The notes: generated by a model not told the origin, from the sequence alone. A DNA stretch of 64,000 bases from Oscheius tipulae (GCA_037178975.1 JASJZH010000003.1:3038001-3102000); one strand, 5' to 3'; numbered from the stretch's first letter, positions 48,702 through 59,709 are shown. Program-made: numbers and translations.

Positions 48702-49230
48702 TTTGTTGCTTGTTGCATAAAAATTGTTACATAAACGTATTCTCTCAGAAAAGGGTATATCCGTCTAGTACTACGAGCCATACTGACAGGAACGTCGTCG
48801 ACAAGTCTAACAGTTCGGCAGGCATCCGCTCATTCAGACGTGCTTTCGCGCGCTTTTCTTAAAAATTATTCTTAGACTTGGCGGGTTTTCGAATTTTTCT
48901 TTCGTCTAGAAGATTTTCTGGCTCTCGTTATATTTCTAGTCGTTTCTTCCATACTTTTTTGTGTTTATTCACCAAGAATTGACGTCGACAGGAAAGAAAG
49001 GTGTCACAGGTCGAGATTCGTCCGAATCTGCCCGTGGCTTGATTACAGGTCCGTTTCTTACTGATTTGTCCCAGACAGCGTGAGGTTTGTTAGTTCTACG
49101 ATTTCTTTCAGAGCGTGGCTGAAGGGCTAACAGCGAGGGATCTCATAGATTGGTTATTCTTCTACACCACCGGAAGTTTAGAGATTTCTGTCAGGGTTCC
49201 CGTATACTTTTCTTGCCAATGTTTTGTTTG

Positions 49231-49895
49231 TTAAAGCGAGTGTCCGGACCCTTTTCTAGTACGCAAAAGTTAATATTCAGGTAATTAGACAAGTCGTAGC
49301 AAGTCAAGAATGCACTGGTTTCCAGTTTCTGCAACTTATTCGAGCTGCAATGTTGAGCCTTTTTGAGTCAGAAATGAGACGTAACATTAGTTTCGAAGTA
49401 CCATATCAAGGTGAAACTGTTCCATAGGTAAAAACGAGACAACCTCATTCCATAAGAGTTTCTTTAGAAATTATTTTGGGTGCAAAACTCTAGTCTATGA
49501 AGTGCAAACTGGGGGAGATTACTGAACGCCCTAAACCAGGGTAGATTCGTTTCTAAAGCAATTGGGATGCATTCAACTTCTATTCCGAGTAGTTGTATAG
49601 AAATAAAGGTGCAACATGCTACCAGAAGCAACAATTTCGACTGATTTTTCTTTTTTCTAGAACTAGCCTTGACTTGCCAAAAAGCGTGTGACTTGTCGAG
49701 GCTGACAGATACTGACAAATAAGCTTCTCTGCAAGTGGTAACTTTTGTTCTGGAGTAGCAACTTTGCGGGCTTCTTTGTTGGTGATCATCGATGATAAAA
49801 GAAAAAGAGGTACACCTCCGTAATCAGCGAGTTTTTCTCTACAAGACCCATCTCAGAACACATAGTCGAAAAAAAAGTCCGGGCACTCGCTTTAA
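49231..49895. mobile_element. 665-bp element with TTAA-type ends
   Basis: TTAAAGCGAGTGTCCGGAC at the left and its reverse complement with one mismatch (GTCCGGGCACTCGCTTTAA) at the right. Both ends begin with TTAA, so a TTAA target duplication (piggyBac-like) is possible but cannot be separated from the palindrome. There is no long coding frame inside. It is nested in the composite element. Confidence 0.65.
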
Positions 49896-49971
49896 GATAG
49901 AACAAATACGTTTGGCAACGTTGCAATAAGATTTATAACAAATTTAACAAGGAATCAGAAATGATTGGAAA

Positions 49972-50665
49972 TCAATTCCAAGAAGAGATTGGGACAGACG
50001 TCCTTGCCGTGGACCGACTGCCATCAGTATTGGGTGAGATAGGACGGAATTGTGCGCTCGCGGACGCCTGGACCGATTCGAAAAAGCTTTTTCTTGACGT
50101 CTCTCCACTGATGTCCGATGATCTGGATGGAGCTCGATGTCTCTAACACCGCCAATTTTTAGAGCATGCGCCAGCTCTTCCCATGCGCATTCAAATTATA
50201 CTCACTTTCCTATTGGGACGGCCGGCTGCATCTAAGTTGTTGAAGACAGTCATGGCAGGGGGATCGTAAGCTGAGGCTCCGTAGTGGATTGACTTCTCAC
50301 TGCGACATACTGTGCAGCGGAATATCGGATCACCGTTCTTCATAATTTCCCTGATCTTTTCGTGGCAGTTTGACTTCCTGGAATTATACGGCTAGTCGCT
50401 GCAGTTAGCGAGAAATCGGATGGCTATATGACCAATGGCGTCGTTGGCTGGCAGCAGATCGTGCTCACGAAGGAAGGCTGGGACACGAACAGAATCTATT
50501 TAATCGGTATGCAGTTCGTAAAGATGTAGAACTTGACGGACAGCCGTGATTGAAGGGACTGACTAACCTTTTCCTCGGCTACAGAGACAGTATCCTTTCC
50601 AAAGTACTGTATTTCTCGGTATAAGACCCACTTGGAGCATTTCTGCATACCTTTCTCCTACCATT
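49972..50665 (-). pseudogene. cysteine-rich exons inside the composite element, one in-frame stop
   Basis: Minus-strand blocks: exon a (about 50665-50577) GERYAEMLQVGLIPRNTVLW plus KGYCLCSRGK. It joins in phase 1 to exon b, DSVRVPAFLREHDLLPANDA then IAIRFLANC, and after a TAG (50392-50394) KSNCHEKIREIMKNGDPIFR plus CTVCRSEKSIHYGASAYD. A phase-0 join follows to exon c (50141-49972), RHRAPSRSSDISGETSRKSF ending PISSWN. The CxxC...HYG pattern faintly recalls a nuclear-receptor zinc module but lacks later Cys. No canonical intron removes the TAG while keeping frame. It is either a decayed gene or one with an unusual join. Confidence 0.5.
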
Positions 50666-50912
50666 AGTAGAAAGCCGTTGTTTTTCTCGACGCGTTACAT
50701 TATTACTTTTTTTTTTACTAAATGAATCTTTTTCCTTGTTCTTCAGCTTTTTTTTTTACTACGAGAAGCAAAATAAGCTGGAAACATCAGAAAACACTGC
50801 AGAATAAAGGTATAACCAGCAAAAGCGGAAAATAAAATTCGAAAATCCGCCAAATCTGAATAAGCGTGCGGAAACACGTTTGAACGAAGTGGTTGCTTGC
50901 TGAACTATTACC

Positions 50913-51090
50913 GACAAGTTAAGCAGTAGATTTGAGCGGTGCCATCGGAGGCTATAAAGTAGTTTTGCGCGAAGGACAAGCAGTGTAACACGATGTAAGT
51001 GGTGCATGTTTCAGTTCTCATGCCTCTCTTACCGCCTGGAATGCAGCAGAAGCGCTCTTCCAACGAGACTGACGATTCGTCCGCTCCTGT
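50913..51090 (-). other. open frame ending at the element's right terminus
   Basis: From acceptor gtcaacag the minus strand reads GADESSVSLEERFCCIPGGK, then TETCTTYIVLHCLSFAQNYF and IASDGTAQIYCLTC. The frame runs into the element end, where the terminal GTAATAG supplies both a donor-like site and a stop. Beyond the far element end the frame could continue RRRSCQYGS before a stop. It may be a host exon interrupted by the insertion. Family unknown. Confidence 0.35.
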
Positions 51091-51247
51091 TGACAAGTAG
51101 TAACATGCATTATGTCCACGTCCTTTCTTGACCTTTCTTGCATGCTGGAAACCGCCAATAATCTGCTGGCGCTTGTGTTTATGTCTACCCGCACGATTCT
51201 ATATCTGCTTCTTTACTCTCATTTACAGGAAGAGAACAGTCGAAACC

Positions 51248-51791
51248 ATGGCCCAAATTACTCGCCAGATTATCCACAGCCCCAATGCCCCTGCTGCCAT
51301 TGGTCCTTACAGGTTGTCTACTTTTCTATACGAGTTATATTCATTTGGTTTTCAGCCAGGCTGTCCGTGTCGACAACACGATCTACATCAGCGGCTCTCT
51401 CGGTCTGGACCCAAAAACCATGCAGCTGGAGGAGGGTGTCGAAAAGCAGGCTCATCGTTCCCTCGCCAATATCGGAGAGATCTTGAAGGCTGCCGGAGTC
51501 GGATTCGGAAATGGTGAGGTTTATTTCTTGTGCTTACAAAAGCTCCTACATATCATATGTCATTAGAATAGAGGTACATCACAAGGAAACACTTAATACA
51601 TTGTTTCAGTCGTGAAGACTACGGTACTTCTGGCTGACATGAACAACTTCCAAACCGTCAACGACATCTACAAGGAGTATTTCACCGAAAGTTTCCCAGC
51701 CAGAGCTGCTTACCAAGTTGCCGTCCTGCCGAAGAATGCTCTCGTCGAGATCGAAGCCATCGCTGTGGTTGGAGAAATAAAAGATATCTAG
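51248..51791 (+). CDS. RIDA: RidA/YjgF/UK114 family deaminase
   Basis: Hydrolyses reactive enamine/imine intermediates from amino-acid metabolism. About 135 residues in three exons. The N-terminus [20 protein letters not shown] leads to [60 protein letters not shown], the signature [20 protein letters not shown] and [11 protein letters not shown]. The substrate-binding Arg is in [10 protein letters not shown]. The length matches the family. A ttacag acceptor lies 18 bp before the ATG. Confidence 0.95.
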
Positions 51792-52120
51792 GAAGGAAAC
51801 AGTAGGTCACGAGCTCAGGCAACATTCCTTGTGATATCTCTTTTTTTTGTAATAATAGTAAAGTTTTTAGTCGATCCCTTTGTTGTTTGGCTAAAAATTG
51901 TTATGTTAGTGGTCGGATTTCCGTTATAGATTTATCCCTCTTGTTGCAGCTCGTCTTGTCATTTCTGCTGGCAGCTATTCGTGATATTGAGCAAGGGGAA
52001 GAGCTCTTATCTTCCTACATTTCCAAATAAATTGATCTTGTATCTAGAACTACTGGGAAAAATGTTGTAACATACTATACTTTACGACTGTAAGGTCACA
52101 AGATCAAAGATTATTTTAGA
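51792..52120. other. short intergenic region
   Basis: RidA 3' region and the leader of GatC; ttattttag lies 1 bp before the GatC ATG. Nothing else was seen. Confidence 0.6.
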
Positions 52121-52762
52121 ATGTCATTCTTGATGCTACGACGACTGAATACACGGATGTTCTCCGCGAAGAAGCAGCCATTTCCCGGAGATGAAGTTCT
52201 GATTCCAGACGAGCCAGTCTGCAGTAAGGTTTGACTTTTTATCGAATAGTTTTAGTAGGACAATTCAGATTGATCCAGCGACAGTTCCTCCAGTTCCACA
52301 TTTCGACAAAAAGCTAATTAGACATTTAGAGAGGCTTTCCCTGGTCCGATTCCAAAACGAATACGTTAGTTTCTCCTACTTTCTTCACAAAAGCTAGCTA
52401 CAGGCAGTAAGCACACTTCGAGAAGCAGTCGCCAGAGCCAATCGTCTCCACACTGTTGATGTATCGGTAAATTTGTGTATCTCCTATGTACAAGCTCTTT
52501 CCAGCATCTGGAACCGATGTATACAATTTGGGAGGATCAAGACTGTCCGCTTCACGACGATGTGCCTGAAGATCCGCTGCCAGTCAAAGAGGTCCTACGA
52601 AACGCGTCCAAGTCGGTCGAAGACTACTTTGTGACTCCGCCGGGCAACATTCCTCTCGAGGAGTCGACTAAGCCCTTGGACATTTCGCTTATCAACGAGT
52701 GGGACAAGCGCAGAGTCGTGGAACCGGCCAAGCCGCGAAAGATAGTGAATCACGGGGAATAA
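52121..52762 (+). CDS. GATC: mitochondrial Glu-tRNA(Gln) amidotransferase subunit C
   Basis: Stabilises the GatCAB complex that makes Gln-tRNA(Gln) in mitochondria. About 165 residues in four exons. The N-terminus MSFLMLRRLNTRMFSAKKQP is basic and Arg-rich, a fair mitochondrial presequence. The GatC core is HFDKKLIRHLERLSLVRFQN, ANRLHTVDVSHLEPMYTIWE, VLRNASKSVEDYFVTPPGNI. A short C-terminal extension follows (EWDKRRVVEPAKPRKIVNHG). Exon joins are canonical. It ends 160 bp from the convergent EF-hand gene. Confidence 0.9.
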
Positions 52763-52923
52763 AGCATTTAGGGGGTAAGCATTGGTTGACCAAAATAACT
52801 GTTTATTGTATCGTTGGACAGAGAGATCGGTAACACGTACTAAACAGCGGGAGGAGACTAGAAACAGGAGAAAAAAGGGTCCGCAAGTGAAACGTTCTGG
52901 AAGGTGTGGGAAATGAGTAGATT

Positions 52924-53597
52924 TCAAACAGTCTGACACATGGTGATGAATTCTCCAACCGTGACAGCTCCTCGTCCTTCTGTGTCAGCCTGTTGAATCA
53001 AGGAAGCGGCCTCTTGGACTGTTATCTTCGTCTTCAGGGTTTCGCGCCAAGCAATCACCAACTCTTCTGCTGATAGCTGAACCAGGACTTAGGTCACTCT
53101 TCGCATTTTGCTCACCAATCCGTCACCATTCTGATCAAACTTCTGAAACATGACATGAATATCGGCCTTGCAGTTGTTCAGCTTGATCTTCGAGGTGACT
53201 GCGGCCAGAAACTCTTCAAAGTCGATCTCCCCATCTCCAGACTTGTCGCTAACTCTCATGACTGCTTGCACAACTTTAGGCGATACATCTACACCGAACT
53301 CGGCAAGCATTTTAGCCACCTGAATTATGTTTCGATGTCATAATATTTGCGACTCACTTCTCCAGCAGAGATCGTGCCAGATCCGTCGTCATCCATCGAG
53401 ATGAAAATGTTGTAGACCTAGATATCTGTCATTCTTTCGCCCTCAGAAACTACCTTCTCGACGTCGGTCTTGGCCACGTCGTATCGGAGTGCCAGCTCCG
53501 CAGCATTGGTCAATTTTGGTTTCTTCTTCAGTCGTTTCTTCGGGATCTTGTGATCCAAAAGAGTCTCCCAGAAGAGGGCATCCTTCTCGGCCGGCAT
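52924..53597 (-). CDS. EF-hand calcium-binding protein
   Basis: About 190 residues in five exons. The start MPAEKDALFWETLLDHKIPK follows acceptor ttttgcag by 1 bp. Basic leader, then four EF-hand helices/loops. Loop 1 DDDGSGTISAGE and loop 2 DKSGDGEIDFEE are complete 12-residue calcium loops. Loop 3 DQNGDGLLSAEE is complete. The fourth, DTEGRGAVTVGE, lacks some ligands. It resembles the calmodulin/calcineurin-B-like class but the exact orthology is unclear. The C-terminus is FITMCQTV. Confidence 0.8.
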
Positions 53598-55915
53598 ACT
53601 GCAAAATGAGTTTTGAAGACTCAAACAGGTGTTGACGGGGCAATTCGGAGCAATTCGTTTACGCAACTCCTCGACCCACGTGCGCGCAGTAGAGGTTAGA
53701 AGTGGCTTTCCGTATTTATAGGCAGTACACGCAATCTTTGTCGCTCACCCTACACCTCAACCCAAACACTTGAAAAGCCCTGGGGAAGGGTACGAATTTC
53801 TAATTTTAAGTCTAGGAGCGAACTACTGGAGTTAAAATCTCACTGACTCTGTAAAGAATGTCTATTGCATGTAGGAAAGTATACTTTGGGTGTGACATCA
53901 AAAGAATTCGAAAGTGGTCCCTGATCAGCGGAACCCTTCATCGAAGAAGGGTTTCGGACACAATTGACCGCGTTCCCGGAAGATTCGTTTAAGACGTTGT
54001 GCTACGGTGCTCAGATTGCCTTGGCAGGAAATTGAAGAAGCAACTGGGTCAAGCAGTTCACTGGAGAACATCGGAAATTGGTGGAGAGGACCAATGTAAA
54101 CAGAAGAAAAGGAGATGTAAATTGTGTCGACAAGAACTCGAGACATAACAAGATTCTAGCTGATTTTTGACGAGTCTCCCCCTTCAAATTGAGTGGCGGA
54201 AATTGAAGTTCACGCCTTGGTGCACCTGATCGAGCGACGCATCCATGTCGTCTTCTTCTTCGACTTGAGACAGTTGAGCGAGGAGAAGGCCATCGAGCGA
54301 GAGGAGTCGAATGATGACCGGGATTACGCGCATGCCAAAATGATAGATACGTGCGCTCATGATGAGAACTAGTCACAGTCATCCGACTCGTCGTTAGATT
54401 TCGCAATAGTTCTCAGGTTCGACTACGCAGGAAATAACCGATCTGGTGCTTTACTTACACACGAAAAGGTATTGAATGAGCTTGAGGAACACCAAAATGC
54501 TTCAAGAAATTGCTGGATAATGAGGTCAGCCGGAATGAGAAGGCTTACCGAGGGGATCTTGGAAACTAATAGATACTGGAGTTCTCGGAATAAGAGAGCC
54601 TCAATATGTATTAGATAAAGAGAATAGCAGTAAACAGGACATGCTGTGGTGAAGGGAACCAAGATTTGCGGAAGGTGTCAATCATCTCAATGAATGGAGT
54701 GTGAAGTGTTGATCCGGGGGCATTCCTACGTTGAGAGCACCTGTCCCTTCACTCTTCTTACACATGGAGTCATTTCGAGTTTTCTTGTAGTACTTTCCAC
54801 TAAAAGGTATAGGAGAGCGTAGATAACAGACTAATAAATGTTGTCATTTTGTAGCAGCGCGTCAGAATAGAGTAAAATTAGGATTTGAAGTGGTCTCTGC
54901 GAACCCGGCGAACGTCTCTTTACGGAGGCGTTTCGCGATCATTTGGCTAAAACAACTGGCATCTGATTTATCGCTTTGAAAAGTTCGAAACTCACGGAAA
55001 TTGATCGCTCATCTTATAAGAACGAGAGCAGAGTGAGCTACACGGACAGCTGTCGGTTCGGCCAATCAAAACAGACACAGAGCTTTTTGATGGACTGCTC
55101 TGTTCGTGGAACTAATACGGATGAAGGCCGAGGTAAGCGGTGAATTAGTTGGATTAATTGGGGATGACGGCTCGCGACCACGCGTGAAATGTAGCCGGAG
55201 GCAAGATGGAATAACTGGGCCCAGGAGAGCAGCCAACTTACCGCTTTTTCTTATTCTTTTCCGCACGAAGACAGCTGAAGACGCGAGTCCACATCCCTTT
55301 CGATTCGGTCATTTCAGGCTGAAATGAAGAGTGCTCTCGAGAAGATCAACCTCGGCTGAGCAGGGATTTCAAGAGATTCAAGGGGGTTTGTGTTCTGCTT
55401 GAACATTGTCGTCATGAATGCTTTTTGACAAAGGAACTTCCAAAATCTGAGTGATGTGGGGCTATTGTTCAGAGAAAAAAACCGCTGAGGTCGAAGTAAC
55501 AATGGCCGGAAGTGTCCACACTTGGACATCCCCTGCCCTAATTGAGGTCAAATTCGTTAAGATCGGAATTGCGAAAGACGTACAACTGTTTGTCCCGCGA
55601 TTTTTGGTAGGAAGTCAGACAAAAGGTGTTGAGAGCAAACAGACGAAAGGGAAGAAGAAACTAAGAGATCTCGAGTTCGCCAAGGTGCCAGGCGTTGGGT
55701 TTCAAAAGTGGGGAGCAAATTCTTCTTCGCGTTTACTCGTATGCGTAAAAATCTATCAATTTTGGATCGTAGAGCTCCCACTTCCGGGAGTTTCTGTCAT
55801 CCATTAAACACACCCAGGGGCACTATTATGACTACGAGCCCATTTTGAACACTGGCCAAAAGCTTTCAGCCAAGAAAAAGCTGAAAAGTTATTATTTCAA
55901 AAATACACGTAAGGC
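53598..55915. other. 2.3-kb region with no recognised gene
   Basis: Several open frames are present but none belongs to a family I recognise. These include a 58-codon minus-strand frame (54184-54360, listed separately) and a 118-codon plus-strand frame (55451-55807) of unremarkable composition. The region may hold regulatory sequence for the flanking genes. Confidence 0.4.
54184..54360 (-). CDS. possible 58-residue membrane microprotein
   Basis: MSARIYHFGMRVIPVIIRLL then SLDGLLLAQLSQVEEEDDMD: a hydrophobic helix with a basic N-terminus and an acidic C-terminal half. The opposite strand is also open here, so coding status is unproven. No family recognised. Confidence 0.3.
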   Translation of the reverse strand: MSARIYHFGMRVIPVIIRLLSLDGLLLAQLSQVEEEDDMDASLDQVHQGVNFNFRHSI

Positions 55916-57560
55916 CTAGAGAGAATCAATAAGGATATCGGGACGACAATCCCCCGGCACAACTATGAAGTGTTCGGAATCGTTGGCCTCATCTCCTCCA
56001 TACGTTGAAAAAACTTTTCCCCGCGAAACAGCCTTCAACATGTCCCTGCAATTTGCCTCTGTACTATTCTGACGAAAACTGACAGCAGTTTTTGACGCGA
56101 AATATCGGCTAGAATATATAAGGAAATGCCCATGAGCACAATGATTTCATCGAGAGGAATCTCCCAGAATTTGGCGTATTCTGTTACCTGGAATTAGTTT
56201 AAACTTAGTTAGAAGTAGGCAAACCTTCAAGTTGGTCTTATCCAACGTGTTCCGCTGTAGCCACGTCTTTAATCCCAGTCGTCCTCTGGCCGCCAGAATT
56301 GTGTAAAGACCTTCGTAGGCGATACTTGCAGCAACTTTTTGGTAGTTTCTCACAGGCGCAAATGGCTTTTCTTTGACTTCGCCGTCCCTATAGAACAAGG
56401 CGAATTGGGTGGCTCCTTGCAGCTCGTGGAAATCTGAAATTGGCTTCTTCTGGCGAGGAGTAAATAACGAACCAGGAGTATTTCCCACATAGTGCATTTC
56501 ATACTTGTAGCCTGGTGAAGTTTCTGCAAGCAGCTTCTTTACCCAATCGATGAATTCTATTCTGGTGAACTCGTATTTGTGGTCACCATGACGGAACTGG
56601 CCCGGCTCCATCCCTCAACGAAGTGATTGATTTGAAAAATGTCAAACTAACCGAAAGCTTTGTTATATTCGTGATTTGGTGTCGAGAGAATGAAGAGTTT
56701 CGGCCGGATCTGATCCAATACAAGACGAGCATATTTTTCGGCATCTTTAAGTGGAATGTGCTCAATTCTGAATAGGAATCGTCGAGAGAATCAGAGGTAC
56801 GTACACTTCCGTGGAGCAGACACAGTCGACACCGGCAAGCCGTTCATCATACTCGAGAATAGAACCGAGATAATGTTCGAAGAGAACAGGAAGACGAGAA
56901 GATTGCTTGATGTGGCACTCGTGCATTTTCAGGCTGTGTCTGTAACCAGCGCTGAGCTGTAAATAATAAAAGTTACCTCAGAAGACGGATACCAGTGGCT
57001 AACGCAGCCTCATCAATGTCGACAGATATGACACGCTCGAATCCAATTCCCGATAGGTCATGACAGAAAAACTTTTCCAGAGAAGACTCTCCGCAACCCA
57101 AAACGGCGAGCTAAACAATAATTGGTGAAATTAGAGTCAGCAGCTACCTTCTTGAAAACGAAATTCCTGTTGTTCACGAAATTTTTGATGGTGTTCTTGA
57201 CATAGCTGAAAGATCATAACGTCGAATGAAAAATATTGTCATTTTACTGATTGCGCTGAACCTGAAGAGGCGGCTTGAAAAACTGCTTCTTCCGTCCAGG
57301 TCGCGAAACATAGTGGTCATCATCATCGTCGGTATCGGGCAAATAGAATACATGGTCTTCCTAAACGTTTGCTATAGTTTTCATGAGACAGAAAAGTTGC
57401 ATACTTTTACAGTTGAAATGATTGGAATTTTCTTGCTGGGATCTTCAGGCTCTTTCACCTCGCGCTCCACTGGGTTTTTCTCGACATCTGCCTCGATACA
57501 TTCGTAGGCCTCGACTATTTTGTCGACGGGGTTTCCGATCCCCCATCCGTCATCACTCAT
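55916..57560 (-). CDS. henn-1: HEN1-type small-RNA 2'-O-methyltransferase
   Basis: Methylates the 3' end of piRNAs and some siRNAs. About 420 residues over about eight exons, starting MSDDGWGIGNPVDKIVEAYE. Visible: SAM-binding LAVLGCGESSLEKFF, GFERVISVDIDEAALATGIR, the metal-binding HEN1 motif STEVIEHI (Glu, Glu, His) created across a splice junction, then LFILSTPNHEYNKAF and FRHGDHKYEFTRIEFIDW supplying the last His. A C-terminal extension ends VVPGDCRPDILIDSL; its last join needs donor ATT|GTGCTC. All metal ligands are present. Divergent from MOB4 with 205 bp between start codons. Confidence 0.9.
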
Positions 57561-57765
57561 TTTTGAGGCTGAAAGACTATTTCGAGGGAGCCGAAATAAG
57601 TTTTGCGTGGCTGGAGAAAGAACAGTAAATGGGCAGAAATTGAAAAACGCGCGTGTTACCGAAAATGTCCGCTGCGTACTTTTTGCACACACTCCGAGAA
57701 ATTCCACTTCTCTCTTTTTGTTTCTGTTCGCCTTCCCTAGTCGCTAAACAATTCACAAATTTCAG
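57561..57765. promoter_or_regulatory. short divergent promoter region, henn-1 / MOB4
   Basis: Only about 205 bp separate the two divergent start codons. The plus-strand end is caaatttcag|ATG, an acceptor directly on the MOB4 start. A shared bidirectional promoter is inferred. Confidence 0.5.
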
Positions 57766-58606
57766 ATGGCCGACGTCGACGCTTCAAGGATCATTCGGAG
57801 GAACGACCCAGGAACAAAACGGGAGGAATGGTCGCAGTGGCCGCCGATGGCTTTCGAGGACATGGATTCGACCCTAAATGTTCAACAGTATATTCAGCAG
57901 CTGGTCGCCAAGGATCCAGTCGACATTGATGCCATTTTGACTCCACCAACAGACCTGGCTAGTTATTTTAAAACCTTTTCTAACAAATAAACTCTCAGGA
58001 CGAAGGGATCTGGAAATATGAGCATCTCCGTCAATTCTGTCTCCAGCTTAATAACCTGACTTTTGAATTACAAGTATGTCCTTTTCTTTCATTTGAAATA
58101 TATTTCAGTCCGAATGTGTTGCTGAAACATGCGTCCAGATGACAGCCACCGAGCAATGGATCTTCCTTTGTGCAGCCCATAAAAATCCAAAAGAGGTTAG
58201 TTTTGCTTTGCCTTGCAAGAGTTCTTTTCCAGTGTTCAGCCATAGACTATACAAGGCACACATTGGACGGAGCTTGTACTCTTTTGAACAGCAACAAGTA
58301 CTTTCCAAGTCGGCTGAACATCAAGGTAAAACATACGTTTTGCTCCTTTGATGATGAACATTCAGGAATCTTCTATTTCCAAGCTGGGATCGATCTGTCG
58401 TCGTGTTTACCGCATCTTCTCCCATGCTTACTACCACCATCGTAAGATTTTCGACGAATTTGAGAACGAGACTCATCTGTGCAAAAGGTAACTCTTTTAT
58501 TTTGATTGTAAAGTGAAAAATGTTCAGGTTCACAGTTTACGTGACCAAGTACGGTCTGATGAGCACCGAACATTTAATTGTTCCCATTCTGCAAGAACCT
58601 TCCTAA
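57766..58606 (+). CDS. MOB4: MOB4 / phocein
   Basis: MOB-family adaptor of the STRIPAK (PP2A-striatin) complex. About 219 residues in six exons. Strongly conserved blocks are [93 protein letters not shown] and [19 protein letters not shown]. The zinc ligands (Cys in AETC, His in SHAYYHH) are in place. An AATAAA lies near 58667, and the next gene starts about 150 bp after the stop on the same strand. Confidence 0.96.
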
Positions 58607-58759
58607 AAATCTCCAACTTTGTACATCTCATGTCTTCCTTATTTTGTAAACCCTGTACTATGCGCTAATAAATGTATTCATCAGTTGGTTTTCATTGAGC
58701 TCCCTCTGGACTTCCGTAGTTTGCCCTGACCATTCCGATAAATTACTCTTCTTATAGAA

Positions 58760-59709
58760 ATGTCCAGTGAAAATGCTCTGGATCTGTTGTATCGGCTCGG
58801 GAAGAACCTCAAAGCAAGGACTGGAGTCCAATCCATTGACGAGGCTCTAGGCGGCGGATTTGATCCTGGCGAAATCTACGAACTGGTTGGAGTAGAGGCC
58901 GTCGGAAAAACACAGGCGAGCATTATTTTCTCCAATTTATTGCTTAGGTTTAGATTCTCTACGCATTGGCTGCTGTATACCTTCAAAATCACAATGGGCA
59001 AATCGTTTGGATTGACATGAACGGATCCTTTGTGCCTTCTCGTTTTCTCAGCTTTGTCAAAAACGACGACGGCAATCAAGTTAGCTTCCAAATTTTTTCT
59101 AAATAAATAAAAAGCCTCTCTTCAGACGAAATACCTTGAACGTATTCATATTGCACACGCTTACAAGTCCTACGAGATGGAAGAACTGTTGGAAAGCATA
59201 TTGGTTCGTCTTCCTTGACTTCTTTCACTCTCAAACTCAATTACAGACCGATGTTCCTAACGTGAAACTGCTTCTTATCGACAATATCGGCTCCATTTTG
59301 GGAAAGAGCACTTGGCTTTACAAGAACGGTGGTGGACGAGAGCAGATCCAGTCCGTAGTCGGTGTTTTGAAAAAGTGTAGGGATGAAGGCTTGACCATTG
59401 TACTCACAAATCACCTGGTAAGCACTTTTCGTCTTCAGACTGAAGTGTTTCTTTTAGACTTTCGGTAAAAACGGCATAAATCCAGCTCTTGGCTACTTCT
59501 GGAGAATGGACCATGTCACGAGGAGATACATCGTGGGACGAGATGATGTTTCCAGATTTATTCGAAAAGCGAAAACGGAAGGAGAAGATTATGTTAGTTT
59601 TCTTTTTAGACTCTTTTCACAACATTCTTAGCTCTTGCCCGGCCCTAATCTCTCCAGATTCTCCGTCAGAGACCACGGTATCCAGGAATTTGACAATCTC
59701 TCACTTTGA
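58760..59709 (+). CDS. rfs-1: RAD51 paralog (RAD51D/RFS-1-like)
   Basis: Homologous-recombination mediator. About 240 residues in about six exons, lacking a large N-terminal domain, close in size to nematode RFS-1. Motifs are GVQSIDEALGGGFDPGEIYE, Walker A GVEAVGKTQ, Walker B VKLLLIDNIGS, and LTIVLTNHLTFG (motif near the sensor). The ATG is preceded by cttatag|aa. The gap to MOB4 (about 153 bp, with a poly(A) signal) is the size seen between operon genes in nematodes. The choice of RFS-1 rather than another paralog rests on length and the nematode setting. Confidence 0.8.

Larger units (their letters stand above)
48807..50911. mobile_element. 2.1-kb composite inverted-repeat element with 8-bp target duplication
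   Basis: The arm at 48807-48945 and the inverted arm at about 50765-50911 match the 442-bp element in the SET intron (GTAATAGTTC[GA]GCA end, then TTCGTTCAAACGTGTTTCCG-type sequence and an ATTTGGCGG motif). CGACAAGT lies directly outside both arms, a perfect 8-bp direct repeat. Between the arms are a second TIR element (49231-49895) and exon-like minus-strand sequence (49972-50665). It appears to be a larger relative of the foldback element that carries or captured other sequence. Confidence 0.7.

Noticed and set aside
55451..55807. 118-codon plus-strand frame
   Set aside because: Composition is unremarkable, no family match, and the other strand is open too; not enough to call a gene.
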